DNA from: Opisthorchis felineus
Taxonomy: Eukaryota > Platyhelminthes > Trematoda > Opisthorchiida > Opisthorchiidae
NCBI GenBank assembly: GCA_004794785.1
Contig: SJOL01003040.1
Location: 1,563,697 to 1,627,696, forward strand
Length of the DNA: 64,000 nt
Reading direction: 5' to 3'
Made by a program: the position numbers and the translations under genes. The notes under the pieces are model-generated. The model did no database searches. It saw nothing but the letters and a program-made list of their open reading frames with translations, and had not been told where the DNA came from. The first letter of the stretch is position 1. Every line of letters starts with the position of its first letter. Below are positions 1 to 12,052 of this stretch, one piece after another.

Positions 1-545
1 AATACAACTTCCAAGATAAGTAAAACGCTTCACAACCTCGAGTGACTCTCTTTGGTTTTTAAGTGGCACGTTCAGTGACTGCATGTCCACGAGCATAACC
101 TTACACTTTGTGGGTGCATAGTGCATACGAAAGGATGGGATGACTTTGATCAGTTCATCCAAAAACACCTGCGCCTTCTCCTCTTCTTCGAAGACGGGGA
201 CGATGTTGTTTGCGTATTCCAGGTCGACAAGGCTTTCGCCAGAGACTATTTGGACACCAGGATTTTGAGGACCTTCCAGCGTTCGTCTCAGTATCTCGTC
301 AATCACGAAAGTAAATAAGAATGGAGAGAGCGGACACCCCTGACGGACACCGCTTTGTGTACGGAAGCTTTTGAAGAGCTCACCGTATACCCTCACACTC
401 TCCGGAAGTCTGAGAATACAAAGAACGTATTATGTTCACAAACTTCCGGGGCATTGCTTGATGGGTAAGCGTGTCAAGGAGAAGAGACCGATCAACCGAG
501 TCGCATGCGCCTGGAAAATCCGGGAATTCCAGGCACATAGCCCTT
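1..545 (-). pseudogene. RTE-type LINE reverse transcriptase remnant
   Basis: Read on the minus strand, positions 390 to 1 are one uninterrupted frame without ATG. It contains the RT motif SGVRQGCPLSPFLF (about 350-310), then VIDEILRRTLEG, and the fingerprint FTYLGSC near the window edge. The upstream part (545-420, GACDSVDRSLLLDTL, then IIRSLYSQTSG) is in another frame, so there is a frameshift near 405-420. The catalytic loop, normally YADD, reads YANN, losing both metal-binding aspartates. An in-frame stop lies above 545 and no further homology is visible, so the copy looks 5'-truncated. Its 3' side runs off the window. RT of this class copies LINE RNA at a nicked target; this copy cannot. 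Confidence 0.88.
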
Positions 546-1185
546 TAGAATCTAGATTTACTACAGAAAATTGCGCCAAATCATTGAAATCGAGATGTAC
601 ACATTTGCTAGACCTGTGTGCAGCCGCAGCTATACAAAACCAGGAGTTGCTTTCGGATCAGTCCTATCGGCTAAAACTTCTCCTCAGTACGGGCTAGCGA
701 GACGGTTGAGATTAATGGTGAAATTACTATTTAATGGGTCAATAACCCTCACCTTGAGGAATGGCTTCGAAGTGGCAGCATAAACTGAAATGAATCTCGC
801 AGGTTTGGACATCCGTTAAAGCTCACAGGTATGTCCTCAGGCGAAGCCTGATTTTTTCACACGTCAACGACGTGAACCTCCGTATACCAGGACCCACAAT
901 GAAACGTCTATATCTGTTATGTGAAAAGAAATTTAATTTCAGCTTCCGAGGTCAATATCCTGAACACCACGGAAATCCACTTGGATGTGCTTTCACAGAG
1001 TTATTCATGAACATCATAGAAATATAAATGGAGAACCTAATTGGATAGGCTAACTTCTACAAAACATGTATAAATGATAACTTGTTAGTCACAGGTACAG
1101 TGCAAGAAACAAACAAACAAATGTTCAAGGCAATGAACAACACACATTCAAATAGCTTAAATATCCCCATGGTTTGAAAAAGAAC
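546..1185. other. Unassigned spacer
   Basis: No coding frame, splice-bordered exon or recognised repeat was seen between the LINE remnant and the PLE tail. The part from about 1100 onward is probably the 3' flank of the PLE. Confidence 0.4.
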
Positions 1186-1240
1186 ACAGTGACGAACATT
1201 AATGTTTTCGGGATCTCGTCATCAGGTCAGTACATATCTA
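1186..1240 (-). ncRNA. Hammerhead-like motif in the PLE tail
   Basis: On the minus strand the box CTGATGA (1225-1219) is followed nine bases later by GAAA (1209-1206), then the perfect palindrome AACATTAATGTT (1206-1195) and a C at 1194 as the possible cleavage base. The four bases after it, GTCA (1193-1190), pair with TGAC (1229-1226) just before the box, giving a short helix I. Helix II (the nine bases between the boxes) pairs poorly, so activity is doubtful. It lies about 110 bp past the PLE stop codon, where PLEs are known to carry hammerheads. Confidence 0.5.
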
Positions 1241-1346
1241 ATGGTTAAAATAAGAGCGAAAAATGAAATAAGCAGCGAAGATTGGTTAGTGAAATGGAAA
1301 ACGTGGAGACACGAACGATTGCTTGTCTGCGCCCCCCACGTCGCAT

Positions 1347-2575
1347 CTAATTGGATGCTGTGAGATAGTCTAGAGGGCCATTGGGTGACTTGGCCGGTTG
1401 ATTGGTGTCACACGACCAAGGCAGACTCAGCGTTCGTACGAAACGTTTTCGACAGCACAGAACCGGGTTTCGCAGGCGTATGGCGACTGCCTCGGCTGTA
1501 GTCAAGCGCCGCCGTTGGATAGATACTGGTAGTCTATTGGATACACGGTAAATGACATGAAATGAATCATTTGGAATGACTACGTGCCCAGTGTCAATTA
1601 GGTGGGACGCAATTGAGCCTTTGGCTGAACTTTTGAGTCTAGTCGTATTCCGGTAAGAGAGGTGCTCACGTATTCTCTTGGAAAGTTGCCGTGTCGTGCG
1701 CCCAACATACTCCGCTGAACAGCAGCAGGAGAAAGAATGCACAACCATATTCTGGGTGAGGACTGGCATCTTGTCTTTGAGGTTTAAGTCGAGCAATGGG
1801 CTGGTTGTAAACCAGGACCGCAGAGTTCCAGCCGGAAAGGTGCGTTGTAGGGATTGAAGCAAGCGGCGATTGACTATGTCCGCCAACAGATCGCCTTTAT
1901 ACGGTAAACCCAAGTATATTGGTTTCTTTCCAACGGTCGTGCTAGGCGGCTGGATAGGGCGATCGGACATATTCTTGGTTATAAATCTCTCCGGGTAACC
2001 ATTGGCTCGGAGCACATTAGCAATGTGCTGCAGTTCAGAGTCCAGGGTATCAGCAGAGCAAATAGGTTTTGCTCGGTTCGCTAAAGGGTGAATCAGGGTT
2101 CGTTTCTGCCTCAGCGGCACAAAACTCAGGAAGTTTGTGTACTGTCCCGTCCACGTGGGCTTTCTGTAGACAGACCTCTGAATTGAACCCGTGGAAAGTC
2201 TGATTAACTTAACATCCAGGAAGTGGAAAGCGTTATCATTTTCAGTTTCAAAAGTGAACTGAATGGAGAGGTGTGCTCGGTTGAAGTTGGTCAGGAGAGC
2301 CTCCATTTCGGAACCGTTTGATACTAGCATTAAAATATCACCTACGTACCTTCGATAGAAGTGCATACGTCTGATCTCCCCATTCAATCTACCGAGCTCC
2401 AGTTTACCCATAAAAATGTCACTCAACAAGGGACCAAGAGGAGAACCCATGGCGACTCCATCTATTTGCCGGTAAAATGTGGAATTAAATTGGAATTATA
2501 CGTTAAAAGTACAGCAAAGAAATAGTTCCTTTAAGGAGATGATGGGGATCGGGAGTGTCAAATCTGATTTCATTT
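1347..2575 (-). pseudogene. Penelope-like element: RT plus GIY-YIG endonuclease
   Basis: The longest open frame in the window (367 codons, 2450-1347) starts at an internal Met in the RT motif DGVAMGSPLGPLLSDIFM. The homology continues upstream (FNSTFYRQI, then LCCTFNV) through an in-frame TAA near 2499 to about 2575, so the start is not genuine and the copy is 5'-truncated next to AT-rich low-complexity DNA. RT motif C reads YVGD instead of YVDD, a single A-to-G change that removes a catalytic Asp. After RT landmarks (FLDVKLIR, VYRKPTWTGQYTNFLS) comes a linker, then the GIY-YIG-type nuclease around CCCSAEYVGRTTRQLSKRIREH (about residues 236-258), with TAEAVAIRLRNP near the end. The family moves by target-primed reverse transcription; this copy is dead. 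Confidence 0.92.
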
Positions 2576-3575
2576 ATTTTCATTCATTCATTGTTTATTA
2601 TTATTATTTATTCATTAATTGTTTATTTATCTAATATTGTTCTGCAGTGCACACCCTAAGGGATATAGCGAGATACACCAGATGAATCGCGAAAGGTCTC
2701 TTTTGTCCGTGCTGCCTTTAGTTTGTAGAAAGAAAGCCGTGCTTCAAACAGTGATGGTTGTTTAGGGCTTCCGTCTATGCACATTTTTGATGCGTACATT
2801 TTAGTTGTGTGTGAATCCATAAGCTACCGCCATTCGGAAACTCAAAGCTCGCAGTATTTTCGTCAAAAGCCTCGACAAACAAAGTGAAAATGTGCAAACC
2901 TCGTGAAAAGTGTATTCTACCGGGCACAACAAAGAGGGGATACATGCAACAATGTTGTGGGTGGCCAGTTCAAAGCTCTGGAACTTTGGACAAAAAACTG
3001 TTTTGAAAAGTAAGAGTTAGTTTTGGTGTTATTATGTTTCAAGCTTGCGGGATCATCTTAATTAAGATAATTATATTGGTATTCGAGGTTCCTATAACCC
3101 ACTTGAATGTGTAAAAAACATTGTGGGACTCTCGAACAAATCGCGGGATATTACGAAAGGTATCGGTAAACTTTCATTTTTACCATGCAGGAAAAAATCC
3201 GACTTTAAAGTTAACGTATCCACGGCAATTCTCTATCACACGAATGTCCAGTTTATTCCCTAAACTGGTAACCTTGTCCACTGTGATTTTAGAAGCGTTT
3301 TCTCTTCTCGGTCTATTGTTATGCTATTCCGAGACTTCAGCACAGTTGCCAATGAGAAGGAGACGAGAGAAAGCGAAAACACATGGAAGATGAAGAGATC
3401 TTTTAAAGAATTATGAAATCCATATAATGTCGCACTTAGACGACGGCCTCTCAACCGCGGTAGGCCAGGGTTGAAGCTTTTGACTGATGCCATGGAGAGT
3501 ATCAGTCGACGAATTAAACACTTTACTCCATAATCAGCGCTGTTATCGAATCTGTACTATTATTATTATTATTAC

Positions 3576-3614
<39 letters not shown>

Positions 3615-4645
3615 AGAATGGCCTGTCCCTGGGCCTGATTTTTTGATGAGAAATATAATTGATTGTAGCTTTTTAAGTTCGTTTGGTGCCAGTCTTCTGA
3701 GAGACCATGAGGTTACACGCATACCACAACAGCTTAAAACGGTGGGGTAAAATGACGGATAACGACTATATTCCATAGAGTCATCAGTAAAATCAATTAA
3801 GACCTTCTATTATGCGAGTCTGTCACTATACGCAAGGTAACTTTCCAAGACTTTCAACGTTAAGAAACAACCGCTTTGTTTAGCTGTCTAAGATAGAACA
3901 AAAACAGGAAAAGTCGGCCGGAAGTGACCTTTCTAACATTTTTCTTTCACTGGTTCAGACATCTATAGAAAGAACAGAGTCGTTCACCACTGTAAGTAAG
4001 CGCCAGATCGGTTAAAATCGATTATCTGTGGTTAAGATAAATAAAAACGACGCTAATCCGGTGAGTTACGTGAGGATGATTGATTGTCCGGCTGCGTGAT
4101 CCAGATAATCACATCACCAGTAGAACGTTGATGCTGATAGCGTAGGTAGCTGTCACTGTTTGCCCAAGTGGTATCTGGTCGCGCAGGAGAACACCTTCGG
4201 ACATAAAAGATGGAAAATTGTTAGCTTTTGATCAAACAAATTTTTGACCATTGTGAACTGTGAATGGCGTCTTGAGACTCGAAGGGCTTTTAGCACCATA
4301 TTCGAGGGATGCAAGGAGGGCAATGGTACTTTATTAGAAAAAGGCATCCTTCGTTTAGTCTGAGGTAACCCGATAAGAGTGTACAAGGAAAGGCAAGTTC
4401 ACACAAAGAGTGAAGCACGAAGTATTGAAAAAAGCCTCATTCACTCTAACATCCATATTCGTGCCTCTTCAGAGTTATCAGGATTACCAGGAACATAATG
4501 AAGTAAACCCTCCCCCCGTCATGGTCTAGCATGCCGGCAGTGAGGTGTACGTGCAATGGAATTACAGACACACCACTTGTAATGTGTTTTGACCATTTAG
4601 ACGTATTTATTTTCCAGTTACATATGTGTCGATAGGCCAAAGATA
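2576..4645. other. Unassigned region with AT-rich stretch and ATT microsatellite
   Basis: 2576-2640 is dominated by short ATT and ATTCATT runs. The rest has only short unconvincing frames. The frame at 3121-3393 and its antisense overlap each other and have neither splice borders nor recognisable motifs. Confidence 0.4.
3557..3613. repeat. (ATT)n microsatellite
   Basis: A run of about 19 ATT units with one interruption (ACT). It makes a poly-isoleucine stretch in one frame, which is not a gene. Confidence 0.9.
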
Positions 4646-4828
4646 TTCATTTATTAAAAAAAATCTTTCGGTGCCTAGCTGCCATGTCACCAGAAGGAAA
4701 CACGAGGGCTGGGATACTGTCAAGTTGCCCAAGCCTAGACAAGGAAGTCGAGAGGCAGGGGTCAGGCTCGAACCACGGACCTTCCGGTCAGTAAATTCGC
4801 GCTCTAACCACTGAGCCATCTCGCCTCC
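4646..4828 (-). mobile_element. tRNA-derived SINE
   Basis: Reading the minus strand from 4828, the head resembles a tRNA gene: A box TGGCTCAGTGG (4818-4808) and B box GGTTCGAGCC (4774-4765) at tRNA-like spacing, followed by a non-tRNA body and a T-rich end near 4650. This is the structure of a Pol III-transcribed SINE. Its fortuitous translation begins MAQWLEREFTDRKVRG, which I recognise as a frequent spurious protein in fluke annotations. Best preserved of the three copies here. Confidence 0.8.
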
Positions 4829-6117
4829 ATTCGTTTATCCTCGACTAACAGCTAATGCGGTGTCCAAATGCAATTTTGTAGCGGCTACATAGATATCGCC
4901 GCACGCAACAGATCGGGGTCGGTTGTCCAGACCTGAATTTACAATAGTAAATTAGACTGGTCGATACTTCATAAAATCCTTGAAACCAGCGCAGCAATCA
5001 GTTCGGCTTCCGGGGCTCAGTGTTAGCTAACCATACACATTGTAACTTGATGCAGCTTGGGTGTTATGCTGGATGAATTATCTCTGTAGAAAGACGTGTG
5101 CAGCCTACCTGAATAGTTCCCCCCGAAAATCGTAGCTACTAGTGTTCAGGTCAAATGCATGCCTGGATGACTCACAGTAACACTGAACAACGCAAGACAT
5201 TCACGAAACATGTCGTTATGCGGGAAGAATCACTGGTGTATTAGGAGCGACGATATTAAACATTCTTAGAAGTTGGACGTTTTTGCTAGTAGCATTTATT
5301 TTCTTCGTTATTTCGTATAAATATTGATTGACTGTCAGTCAGGAACAACCTAACTACTATTTTCCGAAGAGTACTGCTCTTCGGTGGGGAATCACAGAAC
5401 AGTAGCACACAGTGCTATTGGTTTTTCAAAATATTAGAAAATAACCTTAGAGTTATGAAGTTCCAGAGAAGGCGAACCGGTAACATTTGGCAAGACAGAG
5501 ACCTCTGCTTAGATATTTGACCAATAACAGCAAGCGGATGGAGACAGTGGATGATGTAATATGAAGGAAATCATAAAGTCCCCGATTAGGCATTGAATCA
5601 CCGCTGATTGTCCAAACGCTGGGAGGCGGGCAATAGTAACTCCAAGGATATCCGATCTTTGAGCCATTACAGTGACTGCAACCTAGCTTATATAAACGAA
5701 ATTCACACCACTCTGAGAGTTTCTAATAAGGTCTCCGCATAGGATGATCAGAAAACCGGTGATATATAGAAAAGCCATAGAAACATGGGGAATGGAAGTG
5801 CTTGTGTGCAGTAATAGGCCGATGATGTGCAGAGGGCACTTCACTAAGCATTTGTATAAGGCTGAGTAGAAAGAATAAGAAAGCACCAGCAAGTATTTGT
5901 ACAGATGCTCATCTGCCTAGGCCATTAGTCACCAATTTTAAGTGCTTTTTTGGCATGAGTCACCACCGAAGTCGTCAAAGTGAGCGGTCGGACATGCTTA
6001 AACTCATAAAAGTGGGAGTGTGAAATGTGAGTAGGTTGCTTATACGTGGAACAAACACGTTAGCTGCACACCTAAAGCCTAAAGTTGGCAGTACATTGAA
6101 ATCTTGGTAGCTCGGGT
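4829..6117. other. Unassigned spacer
   Basis: No gene, splice-bordered exon or repeat family recognised. Confidence 0.4.
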
Positions 6118-6322
6118 GCTCTGTTGTCCAGCTGTTGCACCCTTTCGGTGCCTAGCTGCCACGTCACACGAAGGAAGCACGAGGGCCAAGATACTGCCAG
6201 GTAGCCCACACCTAGACAGGAGGAGTCGAGATGCAGAGATCGGGTATGAACCACGGACTTTCCGGTCACTATGTTCTCGCCCTAATCATCGAGCCAACTC
6301 GAGCTTATGAGCCATCTCGGGT
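6118..6322 (-). mobile_element. Decayed tRNA-derived SINE
   Basis: Same family and strand as the copy at 4646-4828. The body matches around 6140-6200 (the shared segment reads GTGCCTAGCTGCCA on the plus strand). The B box is degraded (GGTTCATACC) and the head contains a small partial duplication of the A-box segment (two GAGCCA stretches near 6290 and 6310). The tail ends in a CAGCTGGACAACAGAG-like segment absent from the first copy. Confidence 0.7.
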
Positions 6323-7744
6323 GCTTTAATTATTTGTAGATCAGATGGCTGTTGATCTGTTCGCCAAGCTTGGCAATTTGCTCGCAGACGTTTCGTCACC
6401 AGTCGTGGGGCATTATCAGTATGCGGTTGGGTGGGTGACCCACTTGAAAACGTTTGCAAGTTGATTGCTATGCTTGACGAGCAGACCACCAGCCACCTTA
6501 TCAACAACCAACGATTCCCCGATAATCTTCACATACGGTTTCCCAGATTTTGGGAGCAAAATGGAGTAGCTCGGTCAGAAGGGGAAGATCCCCCTCCCAT
6601 TTGAAACAGAAAAGTGTGTAGAGAGATAAGTATTATGGAGTGGCACTGCTTAGGGTGATTGCTATCACCTGTAGATGTTTAATTTTTAAGGTAATCGATA
6701 ACCGAAATTATATTTGGTTGATTAGGTGGCTTGCAGTTAACACAACAGCACCCCGATATCGGTTTTGAGTTTTCTATTATAAGGTATTTGCTGGTTTAGC
6801 AGCCACCTAAATTAGTTCATTCACCGTTTCTTCTTATGCGGGCAACCTGTTATCAGGTTTCCATTTGGTTGCGCAGAGGTGATTGTAGGGGCTGGTTTAT
6901 ACTAGATGTAATGCAGTATAGACGGAAAAACTCGGCAATATACCAGCATCCTACGTTTACAGCCTTTTGCGACTGGTCAGTTTTCTGTTTAAAATGGTTA
7001 TATGTATAAGTGATAATTTTTGGAATGATTGTCCAGTTGTTTCGTGAAAATGGCGGATGGGCAGAATGAGAATACGAACAACCTGACACATCCGTAACAA
7101 GCGCAACCTGCCTAACTGGTGAACGAGCTTCAGATGGTACCATCCCATGGTGAGTGTTGTGGAAAATCTCCATAACCGGGATGCACTGAGGTGGTTTTTA
7201 ATTGATTTAGTATATGAGAGATAGTAATCAAATAGCCACATGGTCACAGAGAGTACACCTGAGGGCTTTACTTCCTAAGTGGTTCAGACTCACCATATTG
7301 GCATCCGACGTTAAGGGCAGCCCGAATACTGCTTGGCAGCTTTCTAGCAAGCTTTGCCAATAATGGCCTCCATAATCATTGTGCGGAGGAACATATGCGG
7401 TTAAAACTGAGAAAACGCTAGTCCGCATTTCCCAATGCCCCATGGCCCTCTATTACGAAGCTTTTGTGGATCAGCCTGAACCTCCTTCTTTAGAACTTGG
7501 AGTAAGTTCCATCGTGGCCCAATGAAATCACCCTGCACTCTGACGTGATGGAGGCGACGTCACTATTTATTGACCTAGAACAGGCACCATCAGTGTGCAC
7601 CATTTCGATTTTTCTGCGGGAAACAAAAACAGGATAGGATAAATATCTGTTCTTTTTAAAAAGATTAGCTCATTGAAAGAGCCCTCTAGAGGGTCACCGT
7701 GGTCTTCTAACCTCATTTATAGCATATTTTGTCTGTCACATTCA
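6323..7744. other. Unassigned spacer
   Basis: No supported gene. The segment near 6340-6500 has a repeat-like look (antisense translation NAPRLVTKRLRANCQAW) but I could not assign it. Confidence 0.35.
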
Positions 7745-7812
7745 CTAGGATTAGAAAACCTGGCAGTATCCCAACCTTCATGTGGCATGGCAGCTATGCG
7801 CCGAAATTATGT
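7745..7812 (+). mobile_element. SINE 3' fragment
   Basis: The plus strand here (ggcagtatcccaacc, then catggcagctatgcgccgaaa) matches the body and tail of the SINE at 4646-4828, in opposite orientation. The tRNA-like head is missing, so it is a truncated insertion. Confidence 0.6.
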
Positions 7813-9480
7813 TACACCTAAAAGCGCACTTTGATTAGTGAGTGCTTTGGCTTCATCCAGTAATGGTGTAACGACTAAGGCTTACGCACTTCATTTCAAT
7901 GCGCAACCCACTCGCAGTGCGAGGACGACGAATTGTACGCTTGCTGTTACTGGTTACTCTTCTACACTTGTCTAAATTTCTGAATGAATTGATTTACCAT
8001 ACGAATGTCGAAATCCTCGACCTCAAAATGAGTGTCAACAGGTCGACTCCTTTTAGATTTCTTCACTCGATCAACTATTTTCATTGCGCGGATTGCCCTG
8101 ATGCTACCCGTCTGGTTAGTGACAGTTTGACTCCAACGAACGCGGACCAATGACTGCAAAATGATGTTACACGATTTCATTCGCTTTTTTGCCGCCTTGC
8201 CCGTGATCGATACACTGGCCTACCTACCGACAGATGATACCTGTGTACCTAGCCAATTTCGGGTGTAACCAGCTCATCAATTCTTTAGACAGAATAACGA
8301 AGAGTGAGATATTGATACAGATGGTTAAAATCGCCTGGTCTATTAAAGGAACCATCCGAAGATTTCCTCTTCCTGTTCCACTATTACCATCGCTTTCCCT
8401 GCTTATGCTTCTGCCACTGTTCTTTCCAGGTGTTCGCCGACATAATTTTTGCCATTTGTTGCACGAAGGCTCCATATCACCAATTCCGCAAGCAACTGCT
8501 TTCAGTTGGCCACTGACCACATACCTTTTTGGCCGCGTTTGCCTCGGGAAGACACAAAGACAGCTGTGGCAACCGATGTTTACAATGGACTGTACCATCA
8601 TCCGCCAGACTACAGTCTGCAGCGCAAAAGCTGTTCATTACCTTTTTTGCCGCCAAGTTCCTTTTAGACCTCCGATGGCCAGGTATCTGGAATTTGCTGA
8701 TAGCCAAGGGATGAGTACGCTGCCTCTGTTCACCCAACCAAGAGTGCCTCTAAGGCTACAGGCCTATTTGCAACATGAACCACGCCATTGCAGGCGCACG
8801 CTGCTCCCGCGTCAGAAATCTACCATCGCGTATCACCTCTGAGTTCTATGGGCCAGTTTGGCTTTGTCTGTGCTGTGATTGGTGACGGCACCAGTGTAAC
8901 GGGAAAGGAACTGCTAGATAAGCAAACAAGAAATTGGCAAAATGATTCAAGTTTGGGCGTCATTTCATCCCTTGTTGCAGTCAATATTGACGCGTTCCGT
9001 ATGTGTTCTTTACGCTCACTGGGCTGTTTATTTCGACTGAGGATCGGATTTGTATCCGGGTAGTGCTGCTGGCTGGGGTGCTGGATTGCGTTTGATAGTC
9101 ATTCGACTGCGGGACCCTTGACTAGTTTTTGTTCGATTATGGGGTTTCTTTGTGAACAGTGTCGGCCGTGTTACGTCCCTCGGGACAGGCCGGTATATTC
9201 GAAACCAACGACATTCGTTCGCCCACCATCTTCTCAGATGTGATGGCCAACCGGCATGACTACCGCTCGAGCACAACCTTGTTAGCATTTCCAGTGGCTT
9301 TTAATCAACACTATTTTAGACAGAGTATGCAAGCAATGAGTCTCCTAATCCCCATATTCAGCTCGAGAGGTTCTACTCAAGTCGCTTTATTAATCTTAAA
9401 CAGCTCGTCCCTTATTCAACACGGATACTTTGAATTTGGAAAGGAGATGAGTAAGCCTGTGTACACAGAAACACTTACAA
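7813..9480. other. Unassigned region with a 202-codon frame
   Basis: The largest frame, 8234-8842 (+), overlaps open frames on both strands. It shows no domain, no splice context and irregular composition, so I do not call it a gene. No known repeat family was seen. Confidence 0.35.
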
Positions 9481-9507
9481 AGTAACTTTGGTGTGGACAA
9501 GGAACTC

Positions 9508-9580
9508 GACTGAGTCTCTTCTTCTTCTCACATTCTTCAACTGAATGTGCCGCACAAAAGATGCATGGGAAACTAGGCGC
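9508..9580 (-). repeat. Hammerhead-repeat fragment
   Basis: The plus strand reads aactcgactgagtctctt and later caactgaatgtgccgcacaa. This is the reverse complement of the mid-unit segment (GTGCAGCACATTCAG to GAGACTCAGTTGAG) of the dispersed hammerhead repeat. The ribozyme part is absent. Confidence 0.5.
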
Positions 9581-9672
9581 AGCTGACGAACGTTAAGAAA
9601 GGGCGAGAGCGGAAGTTAGTTGTCCACAGTTTTCGTCGATCTTAGGAGTAGCATCGTATCGGGGAAAATCTT

Positions 9673-9905
9673 AGACATCGTTCCAGCTGAGACGTAAGGC
9701 GACCTCTGTGCAGCACATTCAGGCGAATGTTAGCTGAGACTTTCTTTGCAGATGAGTGCTTACTGCAATGTACTTTCAATTTGGTGTCCAAGTAGGAAAT
9801 ATGGTTGACGAAGCTTCCAGGGCTACGCCTACCTGATGAATCCCAAGAAGGGTGAAAGCTGTAATGGACAGCTTGGGGTTCACATCAGCCTTATAGGTAG
9901 CAGCC
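9673..9905 (+). repeat. Hammerhead repeat, diverged copy
   Basis: It begins with the segment ccagctgagacgtaaggc and gtgcagcacattcagg and runs into the ribozyme. The core box CTGATGA (9833-9839) and GAAA (9854-9857) are kept. Helix II (9840-9853) keeps the CAAGAA loop but has A-T in place of the usual G-C closing pair, so pairing is preserved. Helix III and the bases around the cleavage site (GCTGTA) are altered, so activity is unlikely. Confidence 0.7.
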
Positions 9906-12052
9906 CATAAACGAAGGCAAGTGATCTTTAGGCTTAACTGTGGTGCATAATTTATGAAGGTAGAATTGTCACCATAACGCCTGACAAGTCATTATGGCGC
10001 GGTATTATTATGCCATCGCGGTTAGAATGATAGCGCATGTGGTTTCCCAAGAATTGAGTGGAACTTTATTCCCATGACTAGGATACCAAGTCTGGGCATA
10101 ACTTTGGTGCGACCCTCAATGAGCTGAACTTCAGTCGCCCTGAAATGTGCTTGCAGTGAGCTCCTCAACAGCGTGAGATACGCAGTTGACAGCGTGTAGT
10201 CATCAAGCCACGATGCTTCAACTGTTTGTCAATTGAGTTGAGTTGTAGGCTTTTAGCTGGCCGTTTCAATACTCTGAAATTCGGAAGCGCAGTCAATGAT
10301 CGTGTCAATTAGACAAACTGTTGTCATATACTTAATGTCTCCAGATCGACCCTCTCGTATGCAAGGTAGGAAGATTTTATTGAAGTGATTCAAATGGGCA
10401 CCGGTAGTTTGTTCCTAATCTTAAGTCCTTAAATGAATACTTATTGCAGAAGATACCACAACAACAGAAACTATGTATCTAAAACTTTTAATTACCTGCT
10501 ATTCATGGATTGAAGAAATACACTGTTTTATCCACTTCCCTCGTCCTTGCACCTTACTCAAATTCAGCCAGAACGCTTTCCATAGTGTGTTGCGGTTCGG
10601 CGACGTGCAACAGTTATTTTACTTTCTGTACCTAAACAAAGTGTTTGCAATGGAAGCCTCGGATGTCTGATTCGACGCTGGAAATTCTAATCTCCATTTT
10701 GCTGCATCGAACAGCTCGATTGTGATGTTAAACCTACGTCTTGAAGGACTCCTGAAAGTCTCACACTGACTTTGGGAGAAGAAACATGAGGTGAATGCAT
10801 GTTTCAGCGATTCCTTTTCAAACCGATATATAGGGTTAAAAATAATAGTAAACCAATTACAGTAGAGTAGGAACGGGGGATGAAACAATCTGCGTGTTGG
10901 CCAGGACAAATGTAATCTGTCTGGATAGTATTAGAGAACAGGGTTGTTTCATCGTCAGACGATAGGGAACACACTAAACTAGCTTCAAAAACGTTCTGTG
11001 CACAAAAATTGGATGGGAGGTGGGTGGAATCAGCTTAGGCGCTAGCGAGATCACCTAGTCTGACCGACAATTGGGGTCTGATCCCAAATGCGGCGTCTCA
11101 GTTAATTACATACCCCGTGTTGACTAGGTGGGCTAACATAGATCACTCGTTTCCGGATTCAGCCGCTTCCGACCTGTTTAGACAAGTACTAGACGTACAA
11201 TCCATGGAATCGGCACCAATGCGCACATGGTTTACTGGGTTCGATTTACATCAAACAGAATACCGCGTCATAAAAAAACATGTTTCGACCAGGTTGCACA
11301 CGGATTCTAACTGGAAAACCCGGATTGGTCGCAAGTAAGAAAGCTGCATGGATGTGACTAGAAGCCTATTACCCCTGGGCCATTGTTCAGCAAAGTATAA
11401 AAACTGCCCTTATATGGAAAACATTGCATCTTTCTGTTAGTTCCCCCGTCATTTTTAATAAGAACTCATTAAGGTTTCAAAAGAATTTTCACATTCTCCG
11501 AATAATCCACACCCTACTGGAGAGTAATAAAAACCACATGGGAGCTGTAGACCGACTAACTGTAATCGTACTGATACAATAAAGCCAGTCTGAAATAGAG
11601 TCCAGAGACCCTTTCCCAGTTTGTGACCTAAAAGTATATGACCCAATTTCATCCGCTGCAGTCATATTAGACTTAAAAATTTTTGAGCTTCGCGAAAGCG
11701 AGCGTCATACAGTGAGTTACCAGCAACGCGCATCTCTTCAAATTCAAGAGATTGTCGGACCTGCGATCTACAGGCTAGCAGTTTGAACGCTTAACGGTTC
11801 AGGCACAAGCGACTGATCAGCGTTGTGATCGACTCGCACTTGGACAGGATATAGCACCCCTCGTCCTTCAGTCACGTGGTTGCGCGTTGACTGAGAAGTT
11901 GTCACTCGTGCAGCAGCACGTGAGGTGGATCCGGCGACTGACGGATGGGTGAGTCCAACAAACGGCTGATCAGCTGCACGTGAGCGAATCGCTCTATCCC
12001 TTTGGTTGAGTCGGAAATCAGGATCCGGGAAAGTAAAACAAACAGCTACACT
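9906..12052. other. Unassigned spacer
   Basis: Only short frames. None has splice borders or motifs that I would defend. Confidence 0.4.

Noticed and set aside
3487..3750. 87-codon frame with a poly-isoleucine run
   Set aside because: Produced by translating the ATT microsatellite.
6380..6440. Hammerhead-like boxes on the minus strand (CTGATAA ... CTGGTGACGAAACGTC)
   Set aside because: GAAACGTC resembles box 2 with a short helix III, but box 1 is mutated and neither helix I nor helix II can be paired convincingly.
8234..8842. 202-codon plus-strand frame
   Set aside because: Overlaps open frames on both strands, irregular composition, no domain, no splice context.
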